Shown in pieces: positions 13,083 to 24,598 of a DNA stretch of 64,000 nt; within the stretch, counting starts at the first letter, position 1, and each line of letters begins with the position of its first letter. The position numbers were made by a program, and so were the translations under genes. Origin of the DNA: Yponomeuta sedellus (taxonomy: Eukaryota > Arthropoda > Insecta > Lepidoptera > Yponomeutidae); NCBI GenBank assembly GCA_934045075.1, contig OW203730.1, forward strand, positions 7,080,785 to 7,144,784, written 5' to 3'. The notes below the pieces were generated by a model. The model did not search any database and had not been told where the DNA came from. It saw only the letters and a list, made by a program, of their open reading frames with translations.

Positions 13083-14656
13083 ACTCGGATCATATGCAGA
13101 AGTGAGGGATTCATGACGTCAACGCCATCTGTTTCAATATCCTGATATGTGGTCAGTACTCCTTCATTCCTTTATCTGCTATAAAAGCCGTAAAGACCAT
13201 ATCTATCAAACCTAACGCTTGAAATGGTTGAGTGCCTATGTTAAACAAGAAATTATTGTAATAGTGTTAGCTTGAATATAACTTTGTCTGCAAATAAGTT
13301 CCGATAAAAAATATTGGGAAAACTCGACGAGTTGCAGGTTTTTCGAAGTCATACAGTATAGAATCCGTATTCTCGAACGTAATCGACCACTTTATTTCCT
13401 CCAATAAAATGTCGCCAACACGAAACAAGTGCTCAGAGAGCAATTTCCAGAATCGTGCTCCCGAAACTCGTTAGTCATTATAACCGGTTGGAGATCGCGG
13501 AAAAATTCGTCAGCAAAGCTCACTGGAGGCTGAGCGGATACCGGTTTTTCGCTGAATCACTGAGACGTGATGAAGACTAATTTGCGTACCTACGTGCCGG
13601 TTCAAGAGATGCGTGACGGTTTAGGTCGAAACGGACTGCACAGCAAAAAAAATACTGTTTGTATGAAATATGATTGCGGTATTCTGGATATTTTTAAAGA
13701 ATCATGTTCTGACTGCAACCATTGATGCTGCAACGCAGCTTGTGTTATCGCTTGCAATCATTATTTTCTCCTGAGTGTCATTTTGTCAACAGAAAGTCAC
13801 AGGCTTCGTTTACACGGCCTCAGAAACTTGTTAGCCGGGGAAAAGTTCACCACGGCCAATATTTAAAAAGGAATGAATACTTATTATAAACAAAAGTCAT
13901 AACGGGGAAGCTCTGAGCGGTGAGCGCAGCGCCGGATCCCTTTTGCGAGTAAAAATATTTACGTATTGTTTGATGTCGGTAACGAAGGACGCGCCGCGTG
14001 ATTTATTTACTTTGGTTTCATTTGGATGACCCTGGCAATTTACATCTTTTGTTTCACGGGAATGTTATTTTCACTGAATATTTCCTGAATATAAATTATG
14101 TAGAGACGAGCCACTTTCATCGTGGCGGGAATTGTAGTATTTGCTTCTACCGACTGCTCATTGAAAAACTTTACACGAAGCAATAATGCCACCAGGCATT
14201 TTGAGTGCATCAATGTAGTTTAACAACAGGTAACTGGCAATATATAAGAATTGTAGTAATAATAAGCAAAATGTAAGATACAATGTTTAGTAGGTTAAAA
14301 TGTAAATATACTGGAAAAGCACTTTAATTATGACTAAATTTTTTTAGGTATCTGAACGATACCATAAAAATGTTAGTCTTTCCTGAAAATGCCTTTAGTT
14401 TATTGAATACCAACATATTGTTTAGTTTTTTTACTGTTATAAATTTTATGCTTATGGCGTCAGTTTCATTATTCAGATATTCAGGTACTTCGTTCGAGGT
14501 TGTCGTATCCGAGTACAATTTTTCTATTTATGTACACACCGTTTTTACTAAGGACCTCTTTGGCGTACCTACATACTTTGGCCAAATAGGATCCCCTATT
14601 TGCTCGAAGTATATACTTTGACAAAGGGATGTATTTAGCAAAGGGCAAGATAAACA

Positions 14657-14765
14657 GTATCGTAGTATTTAATCTATAGTCGAAATAGCACCTGTAACAC
14701 AAGTCATTTAGTAGTACTTAGTATGGGGCTAACGAGATCTGTGTACTATGTCCATGAATATTTAT
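14657..14765 (+). repeat. SINE 3' tail (family of 36513)
   Basis: It matches the 3' half of the tRNA-derived SINE at 36513-36755: AGCACCT.TAACACAAGTCAT, GGGCTAACGAGATCTGTGT and ATGTCCATGAATATTTAT. The tRNA-like head is missing. Confidence 0.7.
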
Positions 14766-14811
14766 TTCAAAACCGGCGTGCGTGCATACGTCGTCGTCGT
14801 CGTCAGGCTTT

Positions 14812-15004
14812 ACAAGTCCACTGCTGGACATAGCCCACCCCTAATGAGCGCCATAGCGCCCATCAACCCATCAGCATACCGCATCCAGCATCTGCCTGCA
14901 GTTTTTCCCAGATCGTCATCCAACCTAGTCGGAGGACGTCCTACACTACGTTTGCCGAGTCGCGGTCTCCACTCAAGAACACGTTTACTCCAACGTGCAT
15001 ACAA
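14812..15004 (-). pseudogene. LINE RT C-terminal fragment (GRPPTRLDDDL)
   Basis: The minus strand reads WRPRLGKRSVGRPPTRLDDD, then AGRCWMR and the PAVDL tail over the CTGCTGGACAT block. This is the end of an RTE-like LINE ORF, where GRPPTRW-DD and WMR are conserved. W of the RW pair is L here. About 60 codons survive, with no catalytic residues, so it is a truncated relic. Confidence 0.65.
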
Positions 15005-15039
15005 CCACTGTTAAATGTTAAAAGATCTGACAAAATCGT

Positions 15040-15100
15040 GGCAAGAGGCAAACCGTGGTCTTTACCCCTACGGGATACAGGCGTGAGTTTATGTTACGCT
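15040..15100 (-). repeat. Inverted fragment of the 183-292 repeat family
   Basis: The complement reads CATAAACTCACGCCTGTATCCC and ends in TTGCCACGAT, as at 183-292 and 27262-27358, with an internal deletion. Confidence 0.5.
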
Positions 15101-15823
15101 TTTATGTTTACAACTTACTTAAACTGTTCCCTTGTCACGACGCAAACTATTGCTCACTGGCCTTTCAATAATTCAGGAACACAGGTTGCCCGATCAAAAA
15201 TTAAAGCCTGACTAAGCAAGACAATTCCCGAACTCCGTGAAAACTAAGAGAACATTAGGCTGACTTGCACCACTTGTTAAATTTCACCAAAGAAGCTATT
15301 TAGATGGACTTTTGGTATGAAGAATTTTAGTTAAAGTAGCGGTGCCACGAATAGAAAAAATCTTATCTTCTGTTGTAACACGTCTTTGGAAAAAGTGAGC
15401 ATCATATATCTAAATATGTCTATTTTTAGAAACTACTGAAAATAAATTAGGTATATGAATCTAGGACTTTAAAGGAGATTTGCCAAGGCGGCCGATTTAA
15501 GATAAGATAAGATAAGAATATTCTTTATTGTACACACCAGAAAATAATTACAGAGACAACAGTTACAAAAGAAGAGGTACAATTGGCGGCCTTATTGCTG
15601 ATAGCAATTTCTTCCAGGCAACCTTAAATCGGAAAGATTGCTGAAGGAGAAATTGAGACGGGTAGTTGGTGCTCATCGAATATTTATATACATACGTATA
15701 TGTAATAAAATAAACTTACATAGATAAATACTATTATAAATATACATAAACAATAAGTTATAATAGCAAGCATGATGGGAAAAATAAATGGGATTTATCT
15801 ACAGACAAAAAGAGAATAAGAAA

Positions 15824-18768
15824 TTATTTGGAAAGAAAGAATTCTACTACTTTAGATTTGAATATAGCAGGAGATGGGGAGCGCCTTATAGAAACCGGCA
15901 GCTCATTCCACAGCCGGACCGCTCTTACCGTAAATGAGCTGGCAACGAACTTTGTCGTATGGCTAGGTGTTTTCAGCGTCAAATTCTGGTCTGAACGTAG
16001 TGGCCGGCCGTGGTCACTGAGATAACTAAAACGCTCTTTGAGATAAAGGGGAGTAGCTGGATTGAACAGTACAGAGTACAGCAGGAAAAGAATGTGAGCA
16101 TTCCTACGGAGGCGGATGGCCACTTGAGCTTAGCGCGATATTCAGAAATGTGGTCATATTTGCGTAAACCAAATATAAACCTTATGGCGAAGTTTTGGAG
16201 GCGCTCAAGTTTATTAAGTTGCTCCTCGGTCAAATCTAGATAACTGGCATCAGCATAGTCGAGGATAGGGAGCAACAGAGATTGCGCAAGCGCAATCTTG
16301 GTTGCAGTTGGCAGGAAATTCCGTAACCTTCTCAAAGAAGCCGCCGAAGCGAATATTTTCCGACTCACTTCGGCCAGCTGCGGTGCCCAGGATAAATACC
16401 TGTCCATAATAATCCCCAAGTTCTTCACCTTCTCACTGTATGGTATTGTTACACCTTCAAATTGAATTCGAGGTAGCTGTTCCCAGTCAACTCTAGACAA
16501 CATTCTAGGACTGCCAATCACAATAACTTGCGTCTTGGTAGGATTAACGTGTAAGCCATGAGATCTGCTCCAATCCAGAATGCGTTTGAGATCAGCGTTA
16601 GAATTAGTAATAGCCAAAGGCAGACTCTCTACGGGAGAACGCGCGTAAATCTGAAGATCATCTGCGTAAAGGTGGTAGGAAGAAGTAAGCGTTGCAGAAA
16701 TATTGTTAATGAAAATGGCGAAAAGAAGTGGAGACAACACGCCACCTTGCGGGACACCGGCTGTAGTATCACACCACGCAGAAAAGGAATCGTCGATACG
16801 TATACGTTGCCGGCGTCCATGCAAGTAACTTTGAAACCAGCCGATTGCCGACGGAGATATGTTGAGAGAGCATAGTATTTCCAACAATACGTCATGGTCC
16901 ACCGCGTTGAACGCATTGCTGAAGTCCAGCAAAGTGAGCACGGTGACCTCGCCGTCCTCCATACCCAGCCTAATATCCTCGGTAATTTTGACCAGAGCAG
17001 TTACTGTGCTATGCCCAGGACGAAAACCAGATTGGAAGGGATTAAGGAGTCTATTTTTGTTAAGAAAAAAGCTAAGTTGATGATGGATGAGGCGCTCAAG
17101 GACTTTTGAAAGGAAAGGAAGGATAGATATAGGACGATAGTCGGAAAAGGATGAAGGGTTAGGTCTTTTAGGCAGTGGAGTGATTTGTGCTTCCTTCCAA
17201 GCTTCCGGGAACACTCTAGTTGCAGCGGACTTGTTGAGCACACCGGCGATTACCGGAGCAAGAATGTCCAAAATAGGAATTATCATCCTCCGACTAATTC
17301 CATCGGTACCAACAGCGCTGGAAGTAATGGAAACTATGCTCTTCTCAACATCACGATCGGAGAATTGACTTAGACAAAAGGATGAATAGTCGGGAGTTGG
17401 AAGTGCTGAAAGAGAACTCAGTGTATCGGCTTTAATAGCTTCATCGAAATTAGAAGCAGAAGAGAAATGGTGATTGAGAGAGTTGACATCAAGGTCATTA
17501 GGAATTCTGTCTGGCCGCGGTTTCCCAACTCCAAGAGACTTAAGAAATTTCCAGACTTTAGCTGGGTCACCGTTTTCTACAGACTTGTGAATATGGCGTC
17601 GTTGTGCGTCCCTACACACCCTGTTGCAGTGATTTCTAAATTTCAAAAAGCGTTCCCGGTTGTAAGCTGTTGGTCTAATCTTATAATTATATTTGGCTAT
17701 CGTTTTCTGATGCATAGCTGTTCGAATATCATCTGTAAGGCAAGGTGCTGGCAGATGACGAACTTTTACAGACCTAACTGGTGCATGAATGTCATAAAGT
17801 TCAGTGAGAAGGGTGTTAAAAATGGTGATTTGCTCATCGACGGTATCCGCCCTAGACACCACAGACCAGTCGGTACTCAGCGCATCCTCTCTGAGTCGGT
17901 CCAGATCCATACCAGCAAAATTCCGCTGCAGAAGTATCCTCGGTTTTGCTTTAGGGGGACGAATTTTATAAGAGAGAAAGATCAAATCATGATATGAAAA
18001 GGCATCAGCGGGAAATTGTCCGTGCGCAGCAACATGTCGGGAAGAGGAGACTATTATTAGATCCAGGAGCGAGGGGGTACAATTCGGAAAGTGATGAGTA
18101 GCATCAAGAGGGAGCGTAACCATGTTGCTGGCTTGGAGCAGAGAAAGAAGCGAAGAAGAACGATGGTCATTCTTGAGAAGACAGGCATTAAAGTCGCCCA
18201 TTATGATGGAATGATCATAAGTCGGTGTAACATTTTCTAGAAGACTTTCAAAAGAAGAAAAGAAATTAAAACGCAAAGAGGGACAGTAGTAAACACCGAG
18301 CAAGACCTTCCTGTGTGATAGGAGGACCTCTATGAAAAGGTGTTCTCCCGCATTTAGAGGTGGAGGCTGAGCTGACGTGCTAACAACAGAAAAAGGAATA
18401 TGGGCTCGTAGATATATAGCCACACCACCTCCGCCACCACCAGTACGGTCATTACGGATCAAGTGAAAGCCTGGGAGAGAGTAAGAAGTGGAAGGGAGAC
18501 AGGGCTTAAGCCAGGACTCAGAAATAAGGACAGCATGTAGGTTTTTTATATTAAAAGTTGCCAGCAGATCAGGGAAGTGTGCAGGAATGCTCTGTGCGTT
18601 AATGTGAACGACGTTAAAGTTATGAGGTGAATCAGAAAATTGGGAGTCGAGACTGTCTGAAAGAGAGGGAATACTATGAAAACTGTCAACACTGCCGTTC
18701 AATCCATCCAAAGAAGAAGAAAAGAATAGGTAATTGCTGCAGTCATTATCAGACGTAGATAAATACAA
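15824..18768 (-). pseudogene. LINE ORF2: AP endonuclease + reverse transcriptase, frameshifted near C-terminus
   Basis: ORF2 nicks target DNA and reverse-transcribes the element RNA at the nick. The endonuclease covers about residues 52-270: NVVHINAQSI, ISESWL, a Gly-rich GGVAIYL strand, MGDFNA and SYHDL. The RT covers about 515-790: SDYRPISILP, motif A LLDFSNAFNAVDH, motif B AGVPQGGVLSPLLF and motif C YADD near 701-704. The long frame ends at 15979, but the family's C-terminus (VRLWNELP...VVEFFLSK) continues in another frame from about 16120 to 15824. The shift lies near 16116-16122 and fits one lost base. The open frame starts at TTG, with no clear ATG upstream, so the true start is unresolved. 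Confidence 0.93.
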
Positions 18769-19164
18769 TGTAGGTAATAAATTATACCCAAATAAAATAA
18801 ATAATATGTATGTGCTAGACTAAAATATGTACAGATAGAGCATCCAGCCACCCGCCAGCTGTACAGATCAAACTTAAGAACAAAAAAAAAAAAGAAAAAT
18901 AAACAAGCAAAATGAGATTTTTTCTCTTTTACCCACTGGCAACATTTCAATTGAGAAACGAAACGCAAACTATAGCAAAAAAAAAAAAAATGATATGTCA
19001 CCTGTCACTCAAACAAAGCAACAAAAAAACATGAAATGAAACATCTTGAATTGAATAAAAGTGATCGAAGTGGGTAAAAGCTCAAATATATAGAAATTAA
19101 CACAGATTGATTACGTATGTGCACACAACTAAAAGTAAACTAGAAATGAAAGTTACACTTAATT

Positions 19165-19896
19165 CTACTTTGGAGCTACAGCTTTACGTTTGGGCCGACT
19201 GACGCTCGCCTTAGCAGGGATTTGCTTGGCGGGGACTTTCGCTGAACCCTTGTCCGTCACAGCGAGCTTTTGAACATCCGCCAACGTGTGCACTTTATGT
19301 CGCACTCCGTCCGGCGCCAGAACATGAATGGTACCTTCCCTGGTCCAACACTTAGAGATACCAAAACGCTGCCGCGCGTCCATAAAAGCTTCGTGCCGGC
19401 TCCTTGTTAAGAACTCCGACAGAGTAGTATGGGAACCTTTGAGCTTGGTTTTAGAAAACCAGACTTCTTCCCGTGCCTTCATAGAGTGGAACTTTACCAG
19501 GACCGGTCTCGCCCTACTTGCACTAGGGCGCCCCATCCTCTGCGACCGACTTATGTCATCTGCGTTGATGCTAATGGAGTGTTTTCCGAGGACCTCCACC
19601 ACTGCAGTCAATGTGTCTTCCTTCTCGGCCTCTGGAAGTCCATGTATTAACAACATTTTCCTTCGGCTTCTCATCTCCATGTTGTCCAAATCACGAGCTA
19701 ACATGTCAACTTGCCGTTGGAGAGTAGTGAGTGCAAGAACCACAAATGTGCGGAATGAGCTAAACTCTAACTGAACACTGGAGGTTGAAGATGGGGTTGC
19801 TGGGTCAGATCCCTTGTCTAGAATGTCTTGAAACGATGCCATCTTGGAAGCAAACAAGTTGGATAGCTCAGTGATGGATTGTTTGATGTTATCCAT
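19165..19896 (-). CDS. LINE ORF1 protein, coiled-coil/RNA-binding type
   Basis: This is a 243-codon frame starting at ATG 19896-19894 (MDNIKQS). A longer reading from GTG at 19917 is possible but less likely. ORF1 proteins of this type bind element RNA and act as nucleic-acid chaperones. A heptad-like stretch (LTTLQRQVDMLARDLDNME) precedes KMLLIHGLPE, which resembles the RRM entry of L1-type ORF1 proteins. The mid-region has ADDISRSQRMGR and PVLVKFHS, and the C-terminus is Lys/Pro-rich. No CCHC zinc knuckle is visible. The frame is intact and lies upstream of ORF2 on the same strand, about 400 bases away. Confidence 0.85.
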   Translation of the reverse strand: MDNIKQSITELSNLFASKMASFQDILDKGSDPATPSSTSSVQLEFSSFRTFVVLALTTLQRQVDMLARDLDNMEMRSRRKMLLIHGLPEAEKEDTLTAVVEVLGKHSISINADDISRSQRMGRPSASRARPVLVKFHSMKAREEVWFSKTKLKGSHTTLSEFLTRSRHEAFMDARQRFGISKCWTREGTIHVLAPDGVRHKVHTLADVQKLAVTDKGSAKVPAKQIPAKASVSRPKRKAVAPK

Positions 19897-20473
19897 AGTG
19901 CACAGTTGAAATATCACTGATGTGTAGAATCTTGTGTTGAATTTAGTGTGTGACAGCTGGCAGGTATTTATCTCACTATTTAGTCATTTATCATTAGGAT
20001 ATTTAATGTTTGTCAATTTTAATTACTTAATTAAACTTTAGCCAATTATGAGTTGACTTAATTATCCGACTACCCGCAACAGACCGATTTAAGTGGAATG
20101 CTACTTTTTTTGATATGAACGGAAATCTCAAAACCATTTCGAGAATTTTGCTTTCCGTACAATTTCTATTTATCAGATTTGTATATAAGTCTATATTTTT
20201 TAAGATATTCAATAAAAAGCTTTGAACTTAAATGACTTTTGTATGCCGCCAGCAAAGGCAGTTTGAGTATTAATCCTTTGCCTTACAAAAGAAAAACGAA
20301 ATGTCAACGTGTGATTATTTTTGTAGTCTGTGGATTATTTGTATAATAGCGTAGAGGGAGTAAAACTATAGAGCAAGCCACAGCGCACACATACAAGTTT
20401 TAAATGAAACAAACTTCGTAGCGATCATGGGGGAGAAAGAGATAGAGTAAACAGCAAAAGTGTAACTACTTTT

Positions 20474-20519
20474 TTTGTTTGCCCCCAGTGTCAAGTTGAC
20501 GTTTCTGGGGGCAAACAAA
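20474..20519. repeat. 15-bp hairpin in 'GTTTGCCCCCAG'
   Basis: Arms 20474-20488 and 20505-20519 are complementary around a 16-base loop that itself holds TGTCAAGTTGACG. No promoter or terminator context is evident. Confidence 0.6.
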
Positions 20520-20956
20520 CAACAAGAATTTGAAAATGTGATCATATTTAACGCTACGCTAGACGTTTCGAAGAGCAACCGTGTATTTGTGAAATGATAT
20601 ATTAAAAGTGACCTAAATAGAGAAAGTATGGTGAATTGTAGTGTACTCGTATGCAGAAATCGTTAAGAAAGAGCTTTGGGGGAAGTTTCCTTTCATAGGT
20701 AAGTAATAATTATGTTTCAATTATTGTTAAGCCCAAAGTTGCCTTATGTTGAGTATTTTAGTTATGTTTCAACTAGTAGCTTTGCAACTAGTCCGTAAGA
20801 AAAGCAATTTAATAGAATTTACTTTCCTAACCTAAAAAACCGGAGAGTAAAAAAAATGTTGCCATCCGTTTATGTCGAAAATCCCGATCATTACATGAGT
20901 ATTCCCTAAGAAGGCTGCTAAAAAAACAGTACGTTTTCAAAACCTTTGTTTTATTA

Positions 20957-21004
20957 TACTATTTTTATTTTTAATGCACTAACCCGTGCTAAATGGGTTT
21001 TTAA
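20957..21004 (-). mobile_element. 48-bp minimal copy of the fold-back tRNA-like family
   Basis: The sequence is end A (TACTATTTTTATTTTTAATG..ACCCGTGCTAA) joined to ATGGGTTTTTAA, which carries the last bases of end B. A 13-bp direct repeat, CTTTGTTTTATTA, flanks it exactly at 20944-20956 and 21005-21017. All the tRNA-like and hairpin sequence is gone. The duplication shows that this was a true insertion bounded by the family's two termini. Confidence 0.85.
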
Positions 21005-21087
21005 CTTTGTTTTATTACTTTAAAGTTAACAATCGATTAAACATAAACACACAATTTTTAGGTTTTTATTTGTCCCCGTAAAGGGTT

Positions 21088-21285
21088 TTACTGTAATGTT
21101 AATATTATTGCTCTTGTTTGAGAAAAATCCACACAACACCCATAGCGCTTAATATGTTGTTTTGCCAAAAGTGTGCCGTTTAGAGTTTCATTGCTCAGCC
21201 TATTTGGGATCTTTGTTTTAATAAGATTGACTGAACTGAAGCAGCGTTCATAATCTGTGTTACAAAAACGAGTAACCGGTAACGT
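21088..21285 (-). pseudogene. hAT-family transposase C-terminal (dimerisation) fragment
   Basis: The minus strand, without a start codon, reads PVTRFCNTDYERCFSSVNLI and then KTKIPNRLSNETLNGTLLA, ending at TAA 21090-21088. The ERCFS..NLIKTK..NRLS.ETL pattern is the hAT C-terminal dimerisation region that ends these transposases. About 65 codons remain and no DDE catalytic part is seen nearby. It is a fragment in its native frame, not expressed as far as the sequence shows. Confidence 0.8.
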
Positions 21286-21635
21286 CTAACATTAGTTAGA
21301 TTTACCTTAAGGGTTGTTACTCAGTAAGTAAAATAATAAATAGTGACGTGCTATGTTGGTATTAGTACTTTGGTTGAATGAAATCTAAAAAAAGTCGTAT
21401 GTTTACGTACGATTTCTGCCCCTGGATCATACATGCAAAATAAATGTAAAACATCGTATCAATACGATTTAAATCGTATATCTGGCAAAGCTGCGTGATC
21501 ATTACTTAACTCGAAGTCCCAGACTTCGACCGCTTGTCCTTGTACAGATATTAAGTTACAAACGTAATCAAAATATATTATGAATCTTTAATATTTAATG
21601 TATCGTTATTAAAATCAATGTACCTAAAACTATAA

Positions 21636-21733
21636 CCCGGGCTTGGCCCCTGCGGTGGAGTATGGCCTAACCTTCCTGCGATGCAGGAAGAGACCCGTGC
21701 CCCAGGGATAAGGACATACAAGGGTTGATATGG
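21636..21733 (-). repeat. Partial 'TATGTCCCCACTGCTGG' repeat
   Basis: The complement carries CAACCCTTGTATGTCC, GGCACGGGTCTCTTCC, GCAGGAAGGTTAGGCC and ATACTCCACC, as at 4824-4915. It is only the first 100 bases of the repeat. Confidence 0.7.
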
Positions 21734-22489
21734 AAATCTATAATCAAAACAATAGACACAGAAACTTTCGGCTACAGCACTGAATTATCAAATATAATAT
21801 CATGATGCTTTGTTAGATAGCTGCATCGCCTTCCTATGTGACTTGTTGCCCATATAATTTTTCAGCATTCATTCCACTCAGCAGAAAATGTGTCAACTCG
21901 AATTTATCGCAAGAACCCTTTCGGTGTTTTTGTGCATTCTGCCGCAAGCAATGTGCCCTTGAATTCAGTACAGAATTCAAATTTGAATTTGTATCAATGA
22001 ATCTCGTACAATACCGTCTAGCCGCGATTGTTTATTAGGTAAAACGGAATTACCTTATTTCCCTAATAAATAATTGACCCGTTCAATATACAACTATGTA
22101 TGAGTATCGCGAATAATAAGGAATACTAAAGTTATTACTTATTATATTTTAATGTATTACAATATTTATTAATATTAGCAATGTTTCTATTCCAGATTTC
22201 TTCAAAATAGTCCTGTTCTGGAAAAATGGGTGCTAGCATTTAGAAGAGAGAACTGGTCACCTACATCAAATGCTCGAATATGCTCTCTAAATTTCGACTA
22301 AATGTACATTTTGGTGGTCTGAGGTACCCTTCGAAAGAATTTTTATATGGTGAATTTTTAGATGAAAAAAACTTATTAAAAAACAGTTTATGATTGTATT
22401 CCATTGGTGGTCCTAGATAGCGTCCCTAAGCGCCTTAACTTGTAAAATTTAAACGTGTAAAATAAAACGTATTTTTAATTATACAAAAT

Positions 22490-22534
22490 GACAATTGTTT
22501 ATAAAACGTTTGCTACGTTTTACAAACAATTGTC
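22490..22534. repeat. 20-bp hairpin
   Basis: GACAATTGTTTATAAAACGT at 22490-22509 pairs with 22515-22534 with one mismatch. This is a short MITE-like palindrome with no clear flanking duplication. Confidence 0.65.
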
Positions 22535-23701
22535 AGACATGTTGTATGATTAATAAAATTCAAAACTAAATCTGCATTTTTATTCATGGCCTATGAACGA
22601 CTGAAATATTTTACCCCACATTATGGCTATTCACTTTTACTGTGCAACATTCACGCACACAAACAAATAATATTCACCGACGTAAAAACGGTTACACTGT
22701 GCCTTGATCTATAGTTCTACTCTATCTACGTATAATAGTGTTGTTTGTTAGACCACAGAATACACGGTTAGCCGACCATTGCTCTGCGAGCCGACCAAAT
22801 CAACGTTAAATTGTTCTGTGAAATCAACTGACGTTAATGACATTTGTATTTTTATGTAGGCAAAGACATTTCCTTCAAACATGTTCTGATGACGTCACAC
22901 ACCACAAAATTTTAGAAAAATATTTTGAATAGAAATAATTAATAAAATTCAAAACTAACGAAATTAGTTTCTTCAAACGGTCCATATTTTCGAAATTAAT
23001 TAGAAAAAACGTACATCAAATATAAGTAGCATGGTCAATTGACAATTGAAGGTATGTAGATTCTAAAAATAGTTATCACAGTTGTTACGATTATGGATAT
23101 TAAGTTTTGAATAAAAAAAACCGCATTATAAAATAACTCATGATTTTCATTCCATTGATGGCGCTAATTAGCACCATGTAGCGCTTCAAATGCTACTTAA
23201 TTCCCATTTAAGAAAGTGGTGCAGGTCGGCCTTAAAGTCTAAATGTAAACGATCTCCTTTATTAAGGCTTCTAATTATACCGGCCCAGCGCTTTTAGCGA
23301 GAAACTCTAGAGCGCATAACTTACAAATACCATCAGTCTTCCGTTTTATTAAAACAATCTTATAAAATTTAAATCCTCACGGATTTGTTTGCGACACGAA
23401 CTTGACTCGGCAAAGCTGATTGGGAGACACGTTACTTAAAGGATAAGGAGATTAAATCGTATACAAGAAAACCATTTCGTTTAAAATAACAGAGTCATCG
23501 AGAAATATGAAAAGAGAATTGGAGATAGAGCACAGACTAAGCGAAATAATCGAATGCGATAATCGAGTTGAGTGGGACTTAATCGATTATGGCACAGGCG
23601 GGGTGGCAAACACTGCAGGGCACAAATTCAGATTATCTTCTCCTTTCCTTTGAAGCGAGTAAAGGTGTCTTTGAGTATTACGCCCTGTTTCTCGTACTCT
23701 A

Positions 23702-23932
23702 AAGCCGGCTTTTGACTATGGGATGTATGGGATATATTACCTCTTGAGATAGAATAAGTTATCGCTCGTCATACATTTTGTACTAGACCGGTTCACACAG
23801 GCTATAAACTTGCTACTTATAGTACTTACTGGCTACTTATAGCTATAAAACTAAATGTATGACGAGCGATAAATTATTTTATCTCAAGATGTAATAGGTA
23901 TTTTATTACATCCCGTAGTGAAAAGCCGACTT
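23702..23932. mobile_element. MITE with long terminal inverted repeats
   Basis: The 231-bp fold-back element has ends AAGCCGGCTTTTGACTATGG and, on the other strand, AAGTCGGCTTTTCACTACGG. Complementarity continues for about 85 bases per side, down to TTATCGCTCGTCATACATTT, leaving a unique centre of about 60 bases. It has no coding capacity. Long near-identical inverted repeats of this size are typical of non-autonomous DNA transposons. I could not define a target duplication, so the superfamily is open. Confidence 0.8.
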
Positions 23933-24373
23933 AAGAATCTGTTAATCTATTCTTAACAGTAGTAAGTTCCAAAAGCGCATACAAAAAAAATCTGTTGACA
24001 GCTGTTAACAGAGGTTTAATACAGTGTTATTTTACAAGAATCTGGGGTTTAAAAAATAATTTGTTCACTAATTCGATTCATCCTGAAATGTTCCTGACAT
24101 TTCGAGATACTCGTGGCCGCAGAAGTAATGTTTTATCATCCCTATAATTATTTATTTGGAAATCTACAACAAAGAATGGCAAGTCAATGTATTTGTACTT
24201 TTATGGCTTTAGCTTTTAAGGAACACAATGATATTGTTTTGTATGAACAAAATTGTACTATTATGTTATCAATATTCAGTATTATTCTGGTATGTTAAAG
24301 AAAATATACACACCTGAATCTCGGTGGCTTACCAGGAAGAGGGTAGGGAAACTATTGTATATATATTGATTAC

Positions 24374-24590
24374 TAGCTGCGCCTCGCGGTGTTACCCGCG
24401 GTTTATTAGGGAAAATAAATTGTGTATTAACTGTAAAATATATTTTCCCGCAGTAAAACATAGCCTGTGTGTTAATCCAGGGTGTCAGCTAACTCTATAC
24501 CAAATTTGATTAAAATCGCTCGAGCCGTTTAGACGTGAAGAAGTAACAAACATACACACTCACAAACTTTCGCCTTTACAGTATTAGTGT
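24374..24590 (+). repeat. Dispersed insect repeat ending in TATTAGTGT
   Basis: It begins ACTAGCTGCGCCTCGCGG and runs through CCAAATTTGATTAAAATCG and GACGTGAAGAAGTAACAAAC to CTTTCGCCTTTACAGTATTAGTGT. This word order is very common in insect genomes. I know it as an interspersed repeat but cannot name the superfamily with confidence. Confidence 0.6.
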
Positions 24591-24598
24591 CATGTGAT

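Larger units (their letters stand above)
15501..20083 (-). mobile_element. Near-complete two-ORF LINE (non-LTR retrotransposon)
   Basis: The roughly 4.58-kb element has a 5' leader of about 190 bases, ORF1 (19896-19165), a spacer of about 400 bases, ORF2 (about 18768-15824) and a 3' UTR. The UTR contains AATAAAGAATATTC and ends in about three TTATC units. The 10-mer CCGATTTAAG occurs just outside both ends, at 15492-15501 and 20084-20093, a credible target-site duplication. Its first copy overlaps the tail by one base, so the end is ambiguous. Intact ORF1, one frameshift in ORF2 and visible duplications indicate a recent insertion. The layout fits the CR1/Jockey-like group; I do not assign a clade. 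An older relative lies at 50770-51410. Confidence 0.9.

Noticed and set aside
16558..17997. Plus-strand frames inside the LINE, up to 176 codons
   Set aside because: Shadows of ORF2 on the opposite strand.
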